Below are positions 62,174-64,000 of a stretch of DNA of 64,000 bases, in pieces. The stretch is taken from NCBI GenBank assembly GCA_013823625.1, contig PNMM01000004.1, positions 26,811-90,810 on the forward strand, written 5' to 3'. The stretch's first letter is position 1. Each line of letters begins with the position of its first letter. A program made the position numbers and the translations under genes. The notes under the pieces were generated by a model. That model worked only from the letters and a program-made list of their open reading frames with translations, had not been told where the DNA came from and did no database searches. This DNA comes from Microbacterium sp. GTDB taxonomy: Bacteria; Actinomycetota; Actinomycetes; Actinomycetales; Microbacteriaceae.

Positions 62174-64000
62174 CTACGGACCACACACAACGTAGGCCGT
62201 CACCGACCACGCAGTGGTGCCGTTACGAGCTTGGATGCCCGTTGCCGTCCATCCCGTAGGGGGCGCCGTACCGACGGGGGCGGCGCCCTGGAGCGCCACG
62301 TCTGAGCCGTTCGGATTCACGATGTTGATCATGCCGCCGCCACCGACTGCGATTCGACCAGCCGGGCAGCTCGCGGTAGCAGTAGCTACCGCGTTGTTCG
62401 CCGGTACCGCATTCGTGGTTGCGGTGATGACGGTCGTCCCCGTAAGGCCACTGACGCCTGCCGGGCCTTGAGGCCCAGCAGGGCCCGTCGCGCCGGTCGC
62501 TCCAGCAGGGCCAGCAGGACCAGCAGGGCCTTGCGCACCGGTGAGGCCGATCGGGCCAGCGGGGCCGGTAGCGCCAGTTGCACCAGCGGCACCCGTGGCG
62601 CCGGTAAGTCCCTGAGGGCCTTGGGGGCCAGCGGGACCAGCAGGACCGACAGGGCCAGCGGGACCGGCGGGGCCAACGGCGCCCGTGGGGCCAGCCGGAC
62701 CGGTCGCCCCACTAGCGCCGGTGAGGCCAGTCAGACCCTGCACACCCTGAGCACCCTGCGGGCCGACCGGTCCCGCAGGACCAGCAGGACCAGTCGGGCC
62801 GGTCGCACCCGTCGCACCGGGTGCACCCGCGGCGCCGGTCGCACCGGTCGCGCCGGTCGCACCCGGAAGTCCCTGTGCGCCCTGAGGACCCTGCGGACCA
62901 ATCGGCCCGATCGGGCCAGCGGGACCAGCAGGACCCGTCGCCCCGGTCGCACCAGTGGCACCGGTCGCTCCCGTGGGACCAGTCGCACCGGGTGCACCGT
63001 CAGCGCCATCAGCACCGTCGGCACCGTCGGCACCATTCACACCAGGAAGACCCTGCTCACCCTGAGGGCCCTGCGGACCTGCAGCACCCGTAGCACCCGT
63101 AGCACCCGTGAGACCCTGCTCACCCTGAAGACCCTGAATACCTTGAGGACCCTGCGGGCCAACAGGACCAGCCGGCCCAGCGGGACCAACAGCACCCGTC
63201 GCACCGGTCGCACCAGTGGCACCAGTCGCGCCGGTAGCGCCGGTCAGACCCTGCTCACCCTGAGCGCCAGCAGCACCGGTCGCACCCGTCGCGCCGGTCG
63301 CACCCGTGAGACCCTGCTCACCCTGAAGACCCTGAATACCTTGCGGACCCTGCGGCCCAACAGGACCAGCCGGCCCAGCGGGACCAACAGCACCCGTCGC
63401 ACCAGTCGCACCGGTAGCGCCGGTCAGACCCTGCTCACCCTGAGCGCCAGCAGCACCGGTCGCACCCGTCGCACCAGTGGCGCCGGTAGCACCCGTGAGA
63501 CCCTGCTCACCCTGAAGACCCTGAATACCTTGAGGACCCTGCGGGCCAACAGGACCAGCCGGCCCAGCGGGACCAACAGCACCCGTCGCACCGGTGGCGC
63601 CCGTGGCGCCGGTGGCACCGGTCAGTCCTTGCTCACCCTGAATGCCTTGCGGACCCTGCGGACCAACAGCACCCGCTGCACCAGTCGCGCCGGTCAGACC
63701 CTGCTCGCCCTGGGGACCTTGCGGACCAACGGCACCAGTCGCACCAGTCGCACCGGTCGCGCCGGTGGCACCAGTCAGACCCTGCTCGCCCTGCGGGCCA
63801 ACAGGACCAGCCGGTCCGGCGGGACCAACAGCACCCGTTGCGCCGGTCGCACCAGTCAGACCCTGCTCGCCCTGCGGACCTTGCGGACCAACAGCACCCG
63901 TCGCACCAGTCGCACCGGTCAGACCCTGCTCACCCTGAGCGCCAGCAGCACCGGGCGCACCCGTCGCGCCGGTCGCACCCGTGAGACCCTGCTCACCTTG
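62174..64000 (-). CDS. Collagen-like surface protein (N-terminus outside the window)
   Basis: The frame is open from 64000 to the stop at 62174, at least 608 residues. About 510 residues are Gly-X-Y triplets ([20 protein letters not shown]) with no visible interruption, followed by a 95-residue beta-rich C-terminal domain ([14 protein letters not shown] ... VVCGP) with two Cys. Collagen triple helices on bacteria form surface or spore filaments. A GTG at 63040 would give a truncated 288-residue version, but the repeat and frame continue past it, so that start is unlikely. The N-terminal anchor or signal lies beyond the window. Confidence 0.9.
   Translation of the reverse strand, partial: QGEQGLTGATGATGAPGAAGAQGEQGLTGATGATGAVGPQGPQGEQGLTGATGATGAVGPAGPAGPVGPQGEQGLTGATGATGATGATGAVGPQGPQGEQGLTGATGAAGAVGPQGPQGIQGEQGLTGATGATGATGATGAVGPAGPAGPVGPQGPQGIQGLQGEQGLTGATGATGATGATGAAGAQGEQGLTGATGATGATGAVGPAGPAGPVGPQGPQGIQGLQGEQGLTGATGATGATGAAGAQGEQGLTGATGATGATGATGATGAVGPAGPAGPVGPQGPQGIQGLQGEQGLTGATGATGAAGPQGPQGEQGLPGVNGADGADGADGADGAPGATGPTGATGATGATGATGPAGPAGPIGPIGPQGPQGAQGLPGATGATGATGAAGAPGATGATGPTGPAGPAGPVGPQGAQGVQGLTGLTGASGATGPAGPTGAVGPAGPAGPVGPAGPAGPQGPQGLTGATGAAGATGATGPAGPIGLTGAQGPAGPAGPAGATGATGPAGPQGPAGVSGLTGTTVITATTNAVPANNAVATATASCPAGRIAVGGGGMINIVNPNGSDVALQGAAPVGTAPPTGWTATGIQARNGTTAWSVTAYVVCGP
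63108..63600 (-). repeat. Long super-repeat inside the collagen-like gene
   Basis: A unit of about 190-200 bp recurs: the marker CTGAAGACC begins at 63125, 63323 and 63512, spacings of 198 and 189 bp, both multiples of 9 (one Gly-X-Y triplet). The units are near identical over more than 100 bp (CTCACCCTGAAGACCCTGAA and what follows). Related but more divergent copies extend to the window edge. Confidence 0.85.

Noticed and set aside
63642..63938. Proline-rich plus-strand frame opposite the collagen repeats
   Set aside because: Repeats of GGT/GCC complement produce an artificial Cys-Gly-Pro and Pro-Val-Ala pattern; the minus strand gives continuous Gly-X-Y.
63100..64000. CRISPR-like appearance of regular repeats
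   Set aside because: There are no unique spacers; the periodicity is 9 bp and translates as Gly-X-Y triplets.
1..64000. Search for transposases, integrases, phage genes and toxin-antitoxin pairs
   Set aside because: None was recognised; accessory genes here look like single-gene insertions rather than a mobile element.

Overview
The window is high-GC DNA with the gene content and order of an actinobacterium, most likely family Microbacteriaceae; I cannot name the genus. Supporting points are the coenzyme F420 genes (cofE, an Fgd-type glucose-6-phosphate dehydrogenase and a second F420-dependent oxidoreductase), the leuC-leuD-murA-plsC-gpsA block running on to thiL/recG/coaD, DUF3515 beside a D-Ala-D-Ala ligase, a fumarylacetoacetase-family gene upstream of gltX, and typA beside a peptide ABC transporter. 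Several promoters look leaderless, which is common in this phylum. I see no insertion sequence, prophage, CRISPR array or replication origin; this is mainly core chromosome with some accessory genes.

Layout. 1-12.6 kb is accessory: F420 ligase and oxidoreductases, a 2OG-Fe(II) oxygenase, a TetR/reductase divergent pair, a 52-residue Cys/His protein behind a CsoR-type operator, a membrane-anchored protein behind a large 5' hairpin, and a MerR pair. 12.6-19.2 kb holds coaD, an EEP-family nuclease, recG, rsmD, an ECF sigma factor coupled to a membrane protein, and thiL. 19.2-29.4 kb is envelope and leucine biosynthesis: DUF3515 lipoprotein, Ddl-like ligase, a membrane-anchored MurF-like ligase, an alpha/beta hydrolase, gpsA, plsC, murA, leuD and leuC, the last preceded by a Leu-Leu-Leu leader peptide and alternative hairpins. 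29.4-37.8 kb carries terC, tRNA-Glu(CUC), a diacylglycerol kinase-like gene, csoR with its own operator, a MerR/membrane pair, glycerate kinase, tRNA-Gln(CUG) and a b-type cytochrome. 37.8-43 kb has gltX, a secreted CAP plus cell-wall-binding protein, an MFS transporter and an FAH-family hydrolase. 43-52 kb has typA and a complete oligopeptide ABC transporter. 53.2-58 kb is the glycine cleavage operon gcvT-gcvH-gcvP behind a tandem glycine riboswitch. 58-64 kb has small and hypothetical genes, an SDR/SOUL/glycosyltransferase run, and a collagen-like surface protein that leaves the window.

The most rewarding items for follow-up are: two near-identical CsoR-type operators 26 kb apart, one on csoR and one on a tiny Cys/His-rich gene; the leucine attenuator candidate; the membrane-anchored MurF/Ddl/hydrolase trio; a glycosyltransferase with an apparently degenerate GGDEF-like N-terminus; a 70-nt nested hairpin over a ribosome binding site; an OppB permease with about 200 extra hydrophobic residues; and long DNA repeats inside the collagen-like gene.
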